A stretch of DNA of 64,000 nt, taken from positions 1,975,501 to 2,039,500 of the forward strand of contig NZ_CP029551.1 in the NCBI RefSeq assembly GCF_003173735.1, given 5' to 3'. The notes below the pieces were generated by a model. It had not been told where the DNA came from. It made no database searches and worked only from the letters and a program-made list of their open reading frames with translations. Within the stretch, counting starts at the first letter, position 1, and each line of letters begins with the position of its first letter. The position numbers and the translations under genes are program-made. Positions 42,683 through 51,628 of this stretch are shown in pieces. The stretch comes from Methylobacterium radiodurans. Its GTDB lineage: Bacteria > Pseudomonadota > Alphaproteobacteria > Rhizobiales > Beijerinckiaceae.

Positions 42683-42795
42683 GGTCCTGGGATTGCCCCA
42701 CGAAAAACGGGCGATCCCAGGACCGCTCCGTGATCCTGAGGACGGGCCGGCGGCCCGTTGCACGACGCCGGCCGGTCGTCCCACCGGCCGGCGTC
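42683..42795. terminator. Three consecutive hairpins between convergent genes
   Basis: Hairpin 1: arms 42683-42698 and 42709-42724, 16 bp with one mismatch, three bases after the dehydrogenase stop. Hairpin 2: 42742-42748 and 42752-42758, 7 bp perfect. Hairpin 3: 42764-42776 and 42783-42795, 13 bp perfect, 16 bases past the flagellin stop. None has a T-run. Together they probably block read-through from both sides. Confidence 0.6.
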
Positions 42796-42811
42796 GCGTC
42801 GCGTCGCGCGC

Positions 42812-45800
42812 TCAGCGCAGGAGCTGCAGGATGCCCTGCTGCGCCTGGTTGGCGAGCGACAGCGCCGAGACCGCCAGCGAGTTGCGGGTCGAGAGCGCCT
42901 GGGAGTTGGCTGCCTCCTCGTTCATGTCGGCGTTGGTGAGGTTGGCCGCGCCGGTGTCGAGGATGTTGATCAGCGCCTTCGAGAACTCCTGCCGGTTCTG
43001 CACCACCGAGAGGTTGGCGCCGAAGGTCGAGGACTGCGTGCGCAGCGTGTTGGTCGCCGTGTTGAGCTTCTCGATCATGGAGGTGATCTCGTCGTCCGTC
43101 TGGAAGCCGCCGGTCACGGTGTTGAGGCCGAGCCCGTCCGCGTCGAAACGCACGCCCTTCACGTCGACCGCCGAGGTGTTCTTCTCGTTGAGCGCGATGT
43201 GCAGCGTGTTGTCGTTGCTGTTGTTACCCGTGCGGAACAGCAGGTTGATGCCGTTGTAGCTCGAATCCCGGGCCTGCTGGCTGATCTGGCCGAGCAGGTC
43301 GTTGAACTGCGACGCCAGCGTCTGCCGCACGGAACTCGCCCCCTTGCTGCCGCCGACATCGGTGCCGGTGGAGGTCATCGCGGTCGAGGTCGCGGTGCCG
43401 AACCCGATATTGTCGGTGCCCTTCGCCTGGAGCGTCAGCTTCTGGTCGGAGCCGGCCGTCGTGGTCGAGATCTGCAGCTTGCCGTTGTTGATGCTGGCCT
43501 GGACCTTGCCGGCGAGCCCCGTATCGGCCGCGATCTGCTGGTTGATCGTGGTGACGAGCTGCGCCGCGGTCAGCGTCGTCCCGGCGATGGTCGAGACGTT
43601 GATCGTCTTGGCCGGGTTGGAGCCGAGCTTCAGGTCGAACGAGGCGTTGGCGCCGGCGTTCAGGCTGCCGAGGGCGGAGACCGTGTTCAGCGTGCCCCCG
43701 ACGATCGTCGCGGTGGACGAGCCGTCGGTCGCGTCGCTGCCCGACGAGGTCACGGCGTCGGCCGCCGTGCCGCTGCCGGCCGCGAAGGTGCCGTTGGCGG
43801 CCGTGTTCCGGCCGAGGCCGAGCCCCATGTCGTCGCTGAGCGCGTTGAGCGACACGGAGGCGGAGGCGCCGACCGCGTTCGAGGTGACAGTGAGGGCGCC
43901 GTTCTGGTCGAACGAGACGCGTGCCTGGATGGCCGCCGGGGCGTTGGTCGTGGCGTTCCTGTTGTTGTCGAGCTGATATTGGATCGCCGCCAGGACATCG
44001 GCCTTCGTGGCGCTGCCGGTGCTGCCGATCTTGGTCAGCCCATCGCTGCCGACGCTGGCTGCGTTGATCGTGATGGTGCGGGACGTGGTGGTTCCGTCGC
44101 CGATCGTGAAGCTTGCCGACTTCCCGCCCGACAGGTCGATCTTGCCGCTCACGGCGTCGAAGGCCGCCGCGGAGCCGGCCGTGGTCGTGGCGGCGGTGCC
44201 GAAGCCGAAACCGATCGTGTCGCTGACACCCGATAGGGTGGGAGCCGCCGAGGCGCTGTTCGGACCGACGAAGGTCAGCCTGCCCGAGGCGGAGTCGATG
44301 TAGGCCGAGTAGCCGCTCGTGCTGAGTTGGCTGTTGATCGCGCCCACGGCCGCCGCGAGGGTCGGGGTCTGGCTGAGGGTGCCGCCACTCCCGTTCGCAG
44401 TCGTTCCGTTGATCGTCACCTGCGTGCTGCCGATGGTGAAGCTGGCGGCCTGACCCGAACCGAAGGCGAGGTTGCCGCCCGGGAACGCCGTGTTGAGATT
44501 GGTGCCGAGCGACGTCTTCGCGGGCGTGCCGAAGAGCCCGAGTTGGTCCTTCAGTCCTGGATTGGTCGGCGAGGCGGACGTCGCGACGCTCGGAGCCGTC
44601 GCGCTGCCGGTACCGTCGCTGAACACGAGCTGATTGCTGCCGTTCACGCTGGCGACGGCAGTCGAGCCCTGGGCCTGCAATTGCAGATTGATCGCACTGG
44701 CAAGGCGGGACCCATCGAGCGAGGCATCGCTGAGCTTTCCGCCGGACCCGTTGTAGCTGCTGTTGCCGTCCAGCGTGACGGACGCGGTTCCGACCTTGAA
44801 CGTCGTCTGCTGGCCGGTGCCGAAGGTCAGGGTGCTCAGCGTCGGCAACGCGTTCGTCGCCGTGATGGACGCCTTGACCGGAGGCGTGGTGGTCGGCGTC
44901 CCCGCTGCGGCACCGTCCGAGGATTGCGTCGCTCCGGTCGCGGTCAGGCCCTGATTGGGGGTGCTGTTGCTGACGGAGGTGAAGGCGAGAGCGGTGCCGC
45001 TACTCGCTTCGCCGTCGACGAATGTCAGCTTGGCGCCGGTGAGGTAGGCCTTGATCGTCGTCGGATTTGTCGGTGTACCGGTCTGCCGCAGTTGCTCGTT
45101 GATCGAGGCGACGATCTGTTCGCGTGTGACCGCACTCCCGTTGGCCCCGAGCGTTCCCGAAGGGCCAGCCGGCGAATTGGCATCGATCTTGATCGTCTTG
45201 CCGCCGATCGTGAATTCCGCCCCGTTGGAACTGAGGTTGGTCGACGCATCCAAGTCGGCCGCGAACGTGACCGTGGACGGCGTCGACATCAGGCCGATCT
45301 GGTCGTTGGCGACCGAGATGGCGAGCGCCGGGTTGGCCCGGTTCGCATCCGTGAAGGTCAGGCTGTTGTTGCCGTTGAGGCTTGCCGTCACGGTGCCCAG
45401 GCCGGCATCCGCCAGCTGCTTGTTGATCGCTCCGATGATGTCGCTGTTGGCCGGAGCGTTGCCGAGTTGACCGCCGCCGCTCTTCGCCGAGGTGGAATCG
45501 ATCGTGATCTGCTTGGTGTTGACCGTGAAGGTGGTGCTCAGACCGGCCACGATCGCCGTGTTGGCAGTGGGGGCGCCCAGGATCTTGCCGAAGGCGGCCG
45601 ACCCTTGCGTCCCGCCCGCCGGGGCAGCGAAGCTCGCGCCCGCGCCCGCCGTGGAGGCCGAGCTTGGCAAATCGGTCGGCGCCCTGGCGGCGTTCGTCCC
45701 GGCCGTGAACGTGTTGAAGCCGATGCCGGTGCCGTTGGCTCCCCCGGTGGTCGTGTCGGTGCCGCCCGTGACCGAGAGCTGGGCGTCCGGCCCGGTATCG

Positions 45801-46852
45801 CCCGAGACGAAGACGAGCTTGTCGACGTTGGCCGAGCCGTCGAGCGCCTGGGTGCCCAACCGCACCGTGGCGGTCGAGCCGGCCTTGCCGAGCTGGTAGT
45901 TGATCGCGTCGACGATGTCGGCCTTCTGGGCCTGACCGGTCGCGGCGTCGACCAGCTTGCGGCTGCCGCTGTCGTTGAGCACCGTGTCCTTGTCGAGCTT
46001 GACCGTCACGGTCTTGCTGCCGTCGAAGACGGTGAAGCTCGCGCTGCCGCCGTTGCCGAAATCGGCCGTGGGCCCGAGCGCGGCGTTGGCGGTGACGGTG
46101 GCGGCCTTCGGGGGCGTCTTGGCCACGCCGAAGCCGATATCGACGGTCGCGTTGCCCGACGCCGCCACCGAGACCTTGGCGGAGGAGCCGGTCGCCGTGG
46201 TGGCGAAGCCGAGGCGGCCGTCGTCGCCGATGCTGGCCTTGACCTTGCCCGCGAGGCCGCTGCCGGCGATCTGCGAGTCGATCGCCTTGAGGAGGTCGTC
46301 GGCCGAGAGCTTCGAGAGATCCGTCAGGCCGGTATTGGCGAGCGCGGTCGAGTCGAGCCGGATCGTGGTCTTGGTCGTGCCGCCGTCGAGCGAGATGTCG
46401 AGCGAGGCGTCCTTGGTCGGGCTCGACAGGTCGAAGGTCGTGCTGCCGTCTAGGCCCTTGGTGCCGAGATTGTCGAGCGTCGCGGTGCCCGCGGCCTTGG
46501 CCGCCTGGGCGGTGGCGCCGCCCTTCACGCCGCCGCCGCCGCCCGTCTTGTCGGCGATCGCCTGCTGGGCCGTCGACTTGGCGGTGTCGATCAGCTTCTG
46601 GATCGAGCTGATGCCCTGGCTCGCCGCCTGGATCGTCTGGATGCCGTTCGAGATGCCGTCCATCAGCGCCGAGAGGTCGGACGAGCGCGCGGTCAGGCTC
46701 TGCGAGGTGAAGAAGTTCGTCGGGTTGTCGAGCGCCGAGGTCACCTTCTTGCCGGTCGAGAGACGGGACTGGGTGGTCGAGAGCAGGTTCGCGGTGTCCT
46801 GCAGCGAGAGCAGGTTCTGCCGCGTCGCGGCCGAGAGCGTGATGGATGACAT
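42812..46852 (-). CDS. Giant flagellin with eight hook-IN-like repeats
   Basis: A 1346-aa filament subunit, far longer than common flagellins of about 270-500 residues. The N-terminal D0/D1 (MSSITLSAATRQNLLSLQ) and C-terminal D0 (LSTRNSLAVSALSLANQAQQ then GILQLLR) are normal. The middle, about residues 140-1170, holds about eight units of roughly 90-130 residues of hook-IN type, each with a SFTIG-type strand, an AIN.QL helix, a LxF strand and an IGFG/MGLG turn. The island flagellin has four such units. No flbT, flaF or chaperone gene is adjacent. The ATG at 46852 begins the conserved N-terminus exactly. Confidence 0.93.
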   Translation of the reverse strand: MSSITLSAATRQNLLSLQDTANLLSTTQSRLSTGKKVTSALDNPTNFFTSQSLTARSSDLSALMDGISNGIQTIQAASQGISSIQKLIDTAKSTAQQAIADKTGGGGGVKGGATAQAAKAAGTATLDNLGTKGLDGSTTFDLSSPTKDASLDISLDGGTTKTTIRLDSTALANTGLTDLSKLSADDLLKAIDSQIAGSGLAGKVKASIGDDGRLGFATTATGSSAKVSVAASGNATVDIGFGVAKTPPKAATVTANAALGPTADFGNGGSASFTVFDGSKTVTVKLDKDTVLNDSGSRKLVDAATGQAQKADIVDAINYQLGKAGSTATVRLGTQALDGSANVDKLVFVSGDTGPDAQLSVTGGTDTTTGGANGTGIGFNTFTAGTNAARAPTDLPSSASTAGAGASFAAPAGGTQGSAAFGKILGAPTANTAIVAGLSTTFTVNTKQITIDSTSAKSGGGQLGNAPANSDIIGAINKQLADAGLGTVTASLNGNNSLTFTDANRANPALAISVANDQIGLMSTPSTVTFAADLDASTNLSSNGAEFTIGGKTIKIDANSPAGPSGTLGANGSAVTREQIVASINEQLRQTGTPTNPTTIKAYLTGAKLTFVDGEASSGTALAFTSVSNSTPNQGLTATGATQSSDGAAAGTPTTTPPVKASITATNALPTLSTLTFGTGQQTTFKVGTASVTLDGNSSYNGSGGKLSDASLDGSRLASAINLQLQAQGSTAVASVNGSNQLVFSDGTGSATAPSVATSASPTNPGLKDQLGLFGTPAKTSLGTNLNTAFPGGNLAFGSGQAASFTIGSTQVTINGTTANGSGGTLSQTPTLAAAVGAINSQLSTSGYSAYIDSASGRLTFVGPNSASAAPTLSGVSDTIGFGFGTAATTTAGSAAAFDAVSGKIDLSGGKSASFTIGDGTTTSRTITINAASVGSDGLTKIGSTGSATKADVLAAIQYQLDNNRNATTNAPAAIQARVSFDQNGALTVTSNAVGASASVSLNALSDDMGLGLGRNTAANGTFAAGSGTAADAVTSSGSDATDGSSTATIVGGTLNTVSALGSLNAGANASFDLKLGSNPAKTINVSTIAGTTLTAAQLVTTINQQIAADTGLAGKVQASINNGKLQISTTTAGSDQKLTLQAKGTDNIGFGTATSTAMTSTGTDVGGSKGASSVRQTLASQFNDLLGQISQQARDSSYNGINLLFRTGNNSNDNTLHIALNEKNTSAVDVKGVRFDADGLGLNTVTGGFQTDDEITSMIEKLNTATNTLRTQSSTFGANLSVVQNRQEFSKALINILDTGAANLTNADMNEEAANSQALSTRNSLAVSALSLANQAQQGILQLLR

Positions 46853-47288
46853 TCTGAGATCCAGTCGGGCGAGAGGCCGAGCACGTCGGCGACGTCACCA
46901 TCAGGCGCCCGATGAATTAATCCCGTTCTCAAGATTTGATCGGATTGATCCGATATTGGTCGCACAGAAAATCAATAAAGTGCTCTCGAGTCTCAAAGAA
47001 CTATTAGGGATCGTCACGTCGCATATTCTTCGCTTTTCGTCTCAATCAGTACGGATATACCGAGGCGTTCGGCGGTCACGGGGGGGCGGCAAACTCCGAG
47101 ACCGAGATCGTCGCAAATTTTGACATTTCGGTCCGATTGCCGGCCGCTGAAGTCGGGTCTAAGAATTTTCGCCGATCAACCAGCGTCGATTAGGAAACGC
47201 TGCTCGGTGTTGAAGCGGGTTTCGGCCTGGTCCAGCAACGGATGCCGTTTCGACGTGTGGCTGGACTTGTTTCCTGCATAGCTTGACG
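46853..47288. promoter_or_regulatory. 436-bp intergenic region between flagellin and AraC genes
   Basis: No gene is supported. It is AT-richer than its flanks and must hold the divergent promoters and the flagellin leader. No clear sigma-28 or sigma-70 pair was identified by eye. Confidence 0.45.
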
Positions 47289-48293
47289 ATGTCGGACACA
47301 CCTTTTGCCCAATTCGTCCCCTGCGATGATCCTGTCGCGGCGTGGAAAGCCTGGACCGAACACTTGGCGCCGATCTTCGACGCCCGGCCTGTTGCTGACA
47401 CCCATGTCGGCGCGTCGATCGGGATGCGCAGCTACAATCTCGGCACCGTCCTCGTCGGCGAGGTCTCTGCGCCGGCCCAGAGCCTCGAGCGCAGTGCCCG
47501 CAAGGCCGCGGCGCAGGGCCTCGACCATGTGCTCGTCCAGTACTATCGCGGCGGAACGAGCGTGGTGCGCACGGAGCGCGGCGAGGCGGAGGTCCGCCCC
47601 TCCGACTTCGTGGTCTACGACCTCGCCCAGCCGATCAGCATGACGGCCTCGGCCGTGACCGCGACGAACATCCTGCTGCCCCGCGCGGTGCTCGGGGAGC
47701 GGATCGCCTCGATCGATGGCCTGCACGGCTGCGTTTTCAACGGCGGGCGCGATGCGGCCACGCGGATCTTCTCCGCCTACCTGCAGGACGTGGTCGCCCA
47801 CAGCGAGCAGCTCGCGGCGTCCTACCATCCCGGCATCGCGGAGGCGGCGGCCAAGCTATGCTGCGCGGCCCTTCCGGCCGCGGCCGGCGACGCCGTCATG
47901 GCCGAGCGCCGGGTCAGCATCGAGATCCGCGCCTTCATCCAGACGCATCTCGGCGCACCGGACCTCGGACCGGATATGATCTGCGAGCGCTTCGGTCTCT
48001 CCCGCGCCACGCTCTACCGGCAGTTCGCGGCCGATGACGGGGTGCAGAACCACATCCGCAACCGGCGCCTCGCCCGGGCCATGACGCTGCTCACGCGCCC
48101 GGGCAACGGGCGGCCGCGCGTGTCGAGCATCGCCTACGCGGTGGGATTCACGGACGAGAAGACCTTCAGCCGCGCCTTCAAGCGGCGGTTCGGCTTCCTG
48201 CCGCGCGACGCCGCCACCGATCGGGCGGTTCTTCCGATGCACAGCGATCCGGGCTCGATGCTGGGTGCCTGGCTCCGGCAGCTCGCAGCCTGA
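47289..48293 (+). CDS. AraC-family transcriptional regulator
   Basis: A 334-aa protein. The N-terminal half resembles the AraC-binding-like domain of the NahR/XylS-neighbour type (HVLVQYYRGGTSVVRTERGE, DFVVYDLAQPISM). The C-terminal part has two HTH motifs: LGPDMICERFGLSRATLYRQ, then VSSIAYAVGFTDEKTFSRAF followed by KRRFGFLPRDA. The ATG at 47289 is used; a TTG at 47283 is in frame and the Shine-Dalgarno is weak. Target genes are unknown. It is divergent from the giant flagellin, so control of that gene is possible but not shown. Confidence 0.88.
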   Translation: MSDTPFAQFVPCDDPVAAWKAWTEHLAPIFDARPVADTHVGASIGMRSYNLGTVLVGEVSAPAQSLERSARKAAAQGLDHVLVQYYRGGTSVVRTERGEAEVRPSDFVVYDLAQPISMTASAVTATNILLPRAVLGERIASIDGLHGCVFNGGRDAATRIFSAYLQDVVAHSEQLAASYHPGIAEAAAKLCCAALPAAAGDAVMAERRVSIEIRAFIQTHLGAPDLGPDMICERFGLSRATLYRQFAADDGVQNHIRNRRLARAMTLLTRPGNGRPRVSSIAYAVGFTDEKTFSRAFKRRFGFLPRDAATDRAVLPMHSDPGSMLGAWLRQLAA

Positions 48294-48368
48294 TCTCGAC
48301 GCCGGGACAGAAGGCTGGCGCCGCGTGCCAGGCGGCGGCCGGACGCAAGCGGACCGCCGACGAGATCG

Positions 48369-48554
48369 ATGATCCAGCACCTGCTCCTGATCGCCCTCGT
48401 CTGCTTAGCTTTCAGCCTCGGCTCCAGAGCGGTGGCACCGACCATCCGAGCCATGATGCAGCGCGCATCCGCCGACCTTGATCCGCCCCGACCGAAGTGG
48501 TCCGCCCTGAGGTATGGCCCTGACCTGACCGGTATTTTGGACCGAGCCGCGTGA
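48369..48554 (+). pseudogene. 5' end of a small membrane-protein gene cut by an IS
   Basis: Starts MIQHLLLIALVCLAFSLGSR with a membrane or signal segment, then PTIRAMMQRASADLDPPRPK. From 48521 the sequence is the IS3 terminal repeat, so the last residues are IS-derived and the original 3' end is lost. No family is recognised. Confidence 0.4.
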
Positions 48555-49077
48555 GAGGCTACTGCATGGCCGCTGCCATGGGTAGGCGGAAGGCCGGATC
48601 GGGGAAGCTCACGGGCGCGGGCGGCCGATAGCCTAGGGACGCGTGCGGCCGGACGCGGTTGTAGGTGTTCTGCCACAGGGCGATTACAGCCTGGGCTTCC
48701 TGGAGCGCGTAGACGATCTCCTGGCGCAGGCACTCGTCGCGCAGCTTGCCGTTGAAGCTCTCACAGTACCCGTTCTCCCACGGTGAGCCCGGGGCGATGT
48801 ACTGGATCTGCGAGCCTGTCTTGGCGGCCCGCTTGCGCAGGGCCTTCGCGATCATCTCAGGGCCATTGTCGCAGCGGATGTGCTCGGGGATGCCGTGCAG
48901 GCACATGGCGTCGGCCAGTGCCTCGGTCACACCGAGGCTGTTGATGCGCCGCGCCACCTTCAGCGCGAGGCAAGCCCGGCTGTGCTCGTCGATCAGCGTC
49001 AGGATGCGCAGGCTTCGCCCGTCGTGAGTCTGCCCCTGCACGAAGTCGAAGCTCCAGACGTGGTTGCGGTGGAGCGG
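48521..49077 (-). pseudogene. IS3-family orfB fragment, 3' half only
   Basis: On the minus strand the frame reads [54 protein letters not shown] and [20 protein letters not shown], ending [13 protein letters not shown]: the DDE integrase core from the first Asp on. The terminal repeat TGACCTGACCGG is at 48521-48532. The 5' part of orfB and all of orfA are missing; the sequence switches at about 49072-49079 to another IS3 fragment on the opposite strand. Confidence 0.85.
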
Positions 49078-49830
49078 ATGGCCGCTACGGCTATCGCAAG
49101 ATCAGCGCAGTGCTGAAGGCGGCCGGCTGGCTGGTCCACGACAAGCGGGTGGAGCGGATCTGGCGGCGCGAGGGGCTGAAGGTCCCGGCCAGACAGCCCA
49201 AGCGTGGCCGCATCTGGGACGAGGACGGCTCGTGCCTGCGACTGCGGGCGGAGCGTCGCGATCATGTCTGGTTCTACGACTTCGTCGAAGCGCGCACCTA
49301 TGACGGGCGCAAGTTCCGGATGCTCAACGTGGTCGATGAGTTGACGCGGGAGTGCTTGGCGATCCGGGTCGCGCGCACGCTCAAGGCGGCGGACGTCATC
49401 GACGTGCTGTCCGACCTGTTCATCCTGCGCGGTGTGCCCGGCCACATCCGCTCGGACAACGGACCAGAGTTCGTCGCCAAGTCGGTGCAGGCCTGGATCA
49501 CCGGCGTCGGCGCCCAAACAGCCTACATCGCCCCCGGCTCGCCGTGGGAGAACGGATACGTCGAGAGCTTCAACGCGCGCCTGAGAGATGAACTTCTGAA
49601 CGGCGAGATCTTCTACACGCTCAAGGAGGCGCAGATCGTGATCGGGAGTTGGCGACGACACTACAATGGCATGCGCCCGCACGCCTCGCTCGGCTACCGA
49701 CCACCGGCCCCGGAGGTGTTCGTGCCCACCTTGTCCGCTTGGCCGGCTGCGCTCACCCGACCGGCTCCGCCGGCCAAGCTACCCGTGGAGCAAAGGCCGT
49801 GACCCTGACCCAGCAAGCTGGTCCGCGCTG
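49078..49830 (+). pseudogene. Second IS3-family orfB fragment, opposite orientation
   Basis: Plus-strand frame: [77 protein letters not shown], ending at 49802. It holds the DDE core, but its 5' end is joined head-to-head to the preceding fragment, so no proper start remains. TGACCCTGACCCAGC at 49800-49814 is probably its right terminal repeat. Confidence 0.85.
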
Positions 49831-49876
49831 AGCGCAAGTTTTTGGGCATCCTGAACCCTGAAGGAGGGTGGATGCC

Positions 49877-50143
49877 ATGCCCCGCAAACGCTTCACGAAC
49901 GAGCAGATCGCCTTCGCCCTGCGACAGGCGGAGAGCGGCGCGACGGTGGACGAGGTCTGCCGGAAGATGGGCGTGTCTGAGCCGACATTTTACCGCTGGA
50001 AGAAGCAGTTCGTCGGCATGGGCGTGCCGGAGATCCGGCGGTTGAAGCAGCTGGAGGACGAGAACAGCAAGCTCAAACGACTGGTGGCCGACCTGACGCT
50101 GGACTGCTCCATGCTGCAGGATGTCCTCAAGCGAAAGTGGTGA
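49877..50143 (+). CDS. IS3-family transposase OrfA, orphan (88 aa)
   Basis: An 88-aa protein, intact in itself: HTH MPRKRFTNEQIAFALRQAES, VDEVCRKMGVSEPTFYRWKK, then a leucine-zipper-like helix LKQLEDENSKLKRLVADLTL. ATG 49877 follows AAGGAGGG. In IS3 elements OrfA binds the ends and makes OrfAB by frameshift. Here no orfB follows: the sequence after 50143 has no transposase similarity, so this element is truncated. It belongs to a different element from the two orfB fragments before it. Confidence 0.85.
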   Translation: MPRKRFTNEQIAFALRQAESGATVDEVCRKMGVSEPTFYRWKKQFVGMGVPEIRRLKQLEDENSKLKRLVADLTLDCSMLQDVLKRKW

Positions 50144-50617
50144 TCACCGAGGATACGCCGCTCCGCCTTGCGGTCGCCGCGGCCATCGCCTTCCCTGGCG
50201 GTGGCATGACCGTGAGTGGCTTGCGTCGAGAGAGGGACGCCTGCCGACTGCAAACCGAAATCGTGGCAGGGAAGGAGTTCACGACCCTCCGGGATATCGG
50301 AGCGATGCGGGAGGCATGCCGCGGACCGCACCTCCCCACTCTCCTCCACAGATCGAGCTGCCCGCCGAAGAGCGTTTCGCAGCTGCTCAAGTGGCCCTCC
50401 TCGCCGTTCTCAATCGGTCCTTGCCGATGGTCAGCGAGGCGCCCGCATCGTCACGGAAGAAGTGCCCTCCGGAGCCAGGGTGAGGCCGCCGATTTCAGGG
50501 GCGCCCGTGTTCCATCCGTGTTGCACGGAGCCGCCGACCGCCCAGCGTAACCCATTGTAAAAGCAGGGGGCGTGTTGCGGCGTGTTGCAAGCCGTTCGAG
50601 CAGGCGTTTAGGCATTG
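50144..50617. other. Gene-free stretch
   Basis: No gene recognised. It contains GCGTGTTGC twice at 50570-50588, next to the tRNA-Gln terminator. Confidence 0.4.
50570..50588. repeat. Two GCGTGTTGC direct repeats 10 bp apart, near tRNA-Gln
   Basis: Copies at 50570-50578 and 50580-50588, on the 3' side of tRNA-Gln, about 70 bases away. The spacing resembles the arm-type repeats of the tRNA-Arg island. No duplicated tRNA-Gln end was found, so an integration history is only suggested. Confidence 0.35.
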
Positions 50618-50647
50618 AAAAACCCGCCAAGTCGTTGACTTAGCGGG
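50618..50647 (-). terminator. Rho-independent terminator of tRNA-Gln
   Basis: Minus-strand hairpin: arms 50637-50647 and 50623-50633 (11 bp, one mismatch, 3-base loop), followed by five T at 50618-50622. It lies 10 bases past the tRNA 3' end. Confidence 0.8.
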
Positions 50648-50657
50648 CTGAATTAGA

Positions 50658-50731
50658 TGGCTGGGGGACCTGGATTCGAACCAGGACTAGAGGAGTCAGA
50701 GTCCACCGTTCTACCGTTAAACTATCCCCCA
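50658..50731 (-). tRNA. tRNA-Gln (anticodon CTG), CCA encoded
   Basis: Minus strand, 74 nt: acceptor stem TGGGGGA with TCCCCCA, discriminator G, CCA encoded. Anticodon loop CTCTGAC with CTG, T-loop GTTCGAATC, D-arm TAGTTTAACGGTAGA. It reads CAG codons. A terminator follows directly. Confidence 0.95.
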
Positions 50732-51360
50732 ATCGCGACGCGCCCAAGATTCGGCAGCGGCGATGCTGATCCCGGTCGCGGTGCCGTGGGGCGATCCGCT
50801 CGGGTGCGGCTCACTTAGGGGCAAAGCCGGCCCAGGTCAACTGCCCGGTCGAGGAGCCGTCGCGTGGCCGAGAACCGTCAGGGCGTTTTCGCCGGCTGCA
50901 CCAGCCAAGCATTGCAGTTCCATCCAGATCGGGCCTGACATGGAGCTGTCGAGCCGTCTGTGCAGCGAAGTCGGCGGCGACGGCTGTGATCTGTGAGCTG
51001 GAGACAGCCGCGCCTGTAGGCATCCGTCCTACGCCCGCGCACGCCCTGGCTACACATGCGCCTGATTGAGGCCTGTCCTGCTTCATCTGGAACGTCTAGA
51101 CCGTGGGCCGAGCTGCCCGTGCGCCGCCATACCGGCGAGCATTGCGACTACGAAGATGCGGATCACCCGCCCCGAGGCGGCAGGCAAAACGGGGGCGCTA
51201 CGGCGCTTGACCGTTCACGGGGCGGATGCGGCACCGGAGAGTGCGTCGTCTGCGAGGGTCGCGGCAAGGCGCTCGCCGTCTCGCGGATCCCCGGGCCGGC
51301 GGCGGAACTCGCCCAGCCCCGAGCGTGCCCGCAGCTGCCAGACGCCTTGGGCCGATCCAG
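50732..51360. other. Gene-free stretch
   Basis: No gene is convincing. The last 150 bases may hold the decayed start of the IS5-type transposase. No RNA or repeat recognised. Confidence 0.35.
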
Positions 51361-51614
51361 CGGGTGATCTGCGATCGTGGCTCTTCGTCCGATGCGTGGC
51401 GCGAGACGATCCGCCGGATCGGGGCCTAGCCGGTGGTGCCCGCTCATCCGACCCACCGCAACGCTGCCCTCTGTACCGGACAGCCGATCGATTGTGGCAT
51501 GGGGTCGAGAACCTCTGGGCGCAGCTCAACGAATGGTGCGCCCTCGCCACGCGCGACGACGAAACAAGCCACGCCTTCCGCTGTAGACTGTACCTCGCCG
51601 CCGCGCTCGAATGA
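51361..51614 (+). pseudogene. IS5-family transposase, C-terminal remnant
   Basis: RVICDRGSSSDAWRETIRRI then PVVPAHPTHRNAA match the second half of an IS5-type DDE transposase, but a TAG at 51427 breaks the frame. The match goes on in another frame with HGVENLWAQLNEWCALATRD and CRLYLAAALE, the catalytic-Glu region. The N-terminal half is missing. Inactive. Confidence 0.75.
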
Positions 51615-51628
51615 TTGCCAGACTGGCC

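Noticed and set aside
43100..46700. CRISPR-like or satellite repeats within the flagellin
   Set aside because: The periodicity is of protein units of about 120 residues with diverged DNA, not of short identical repeats with spacers. No CRISPR array was found anywhere in the window.
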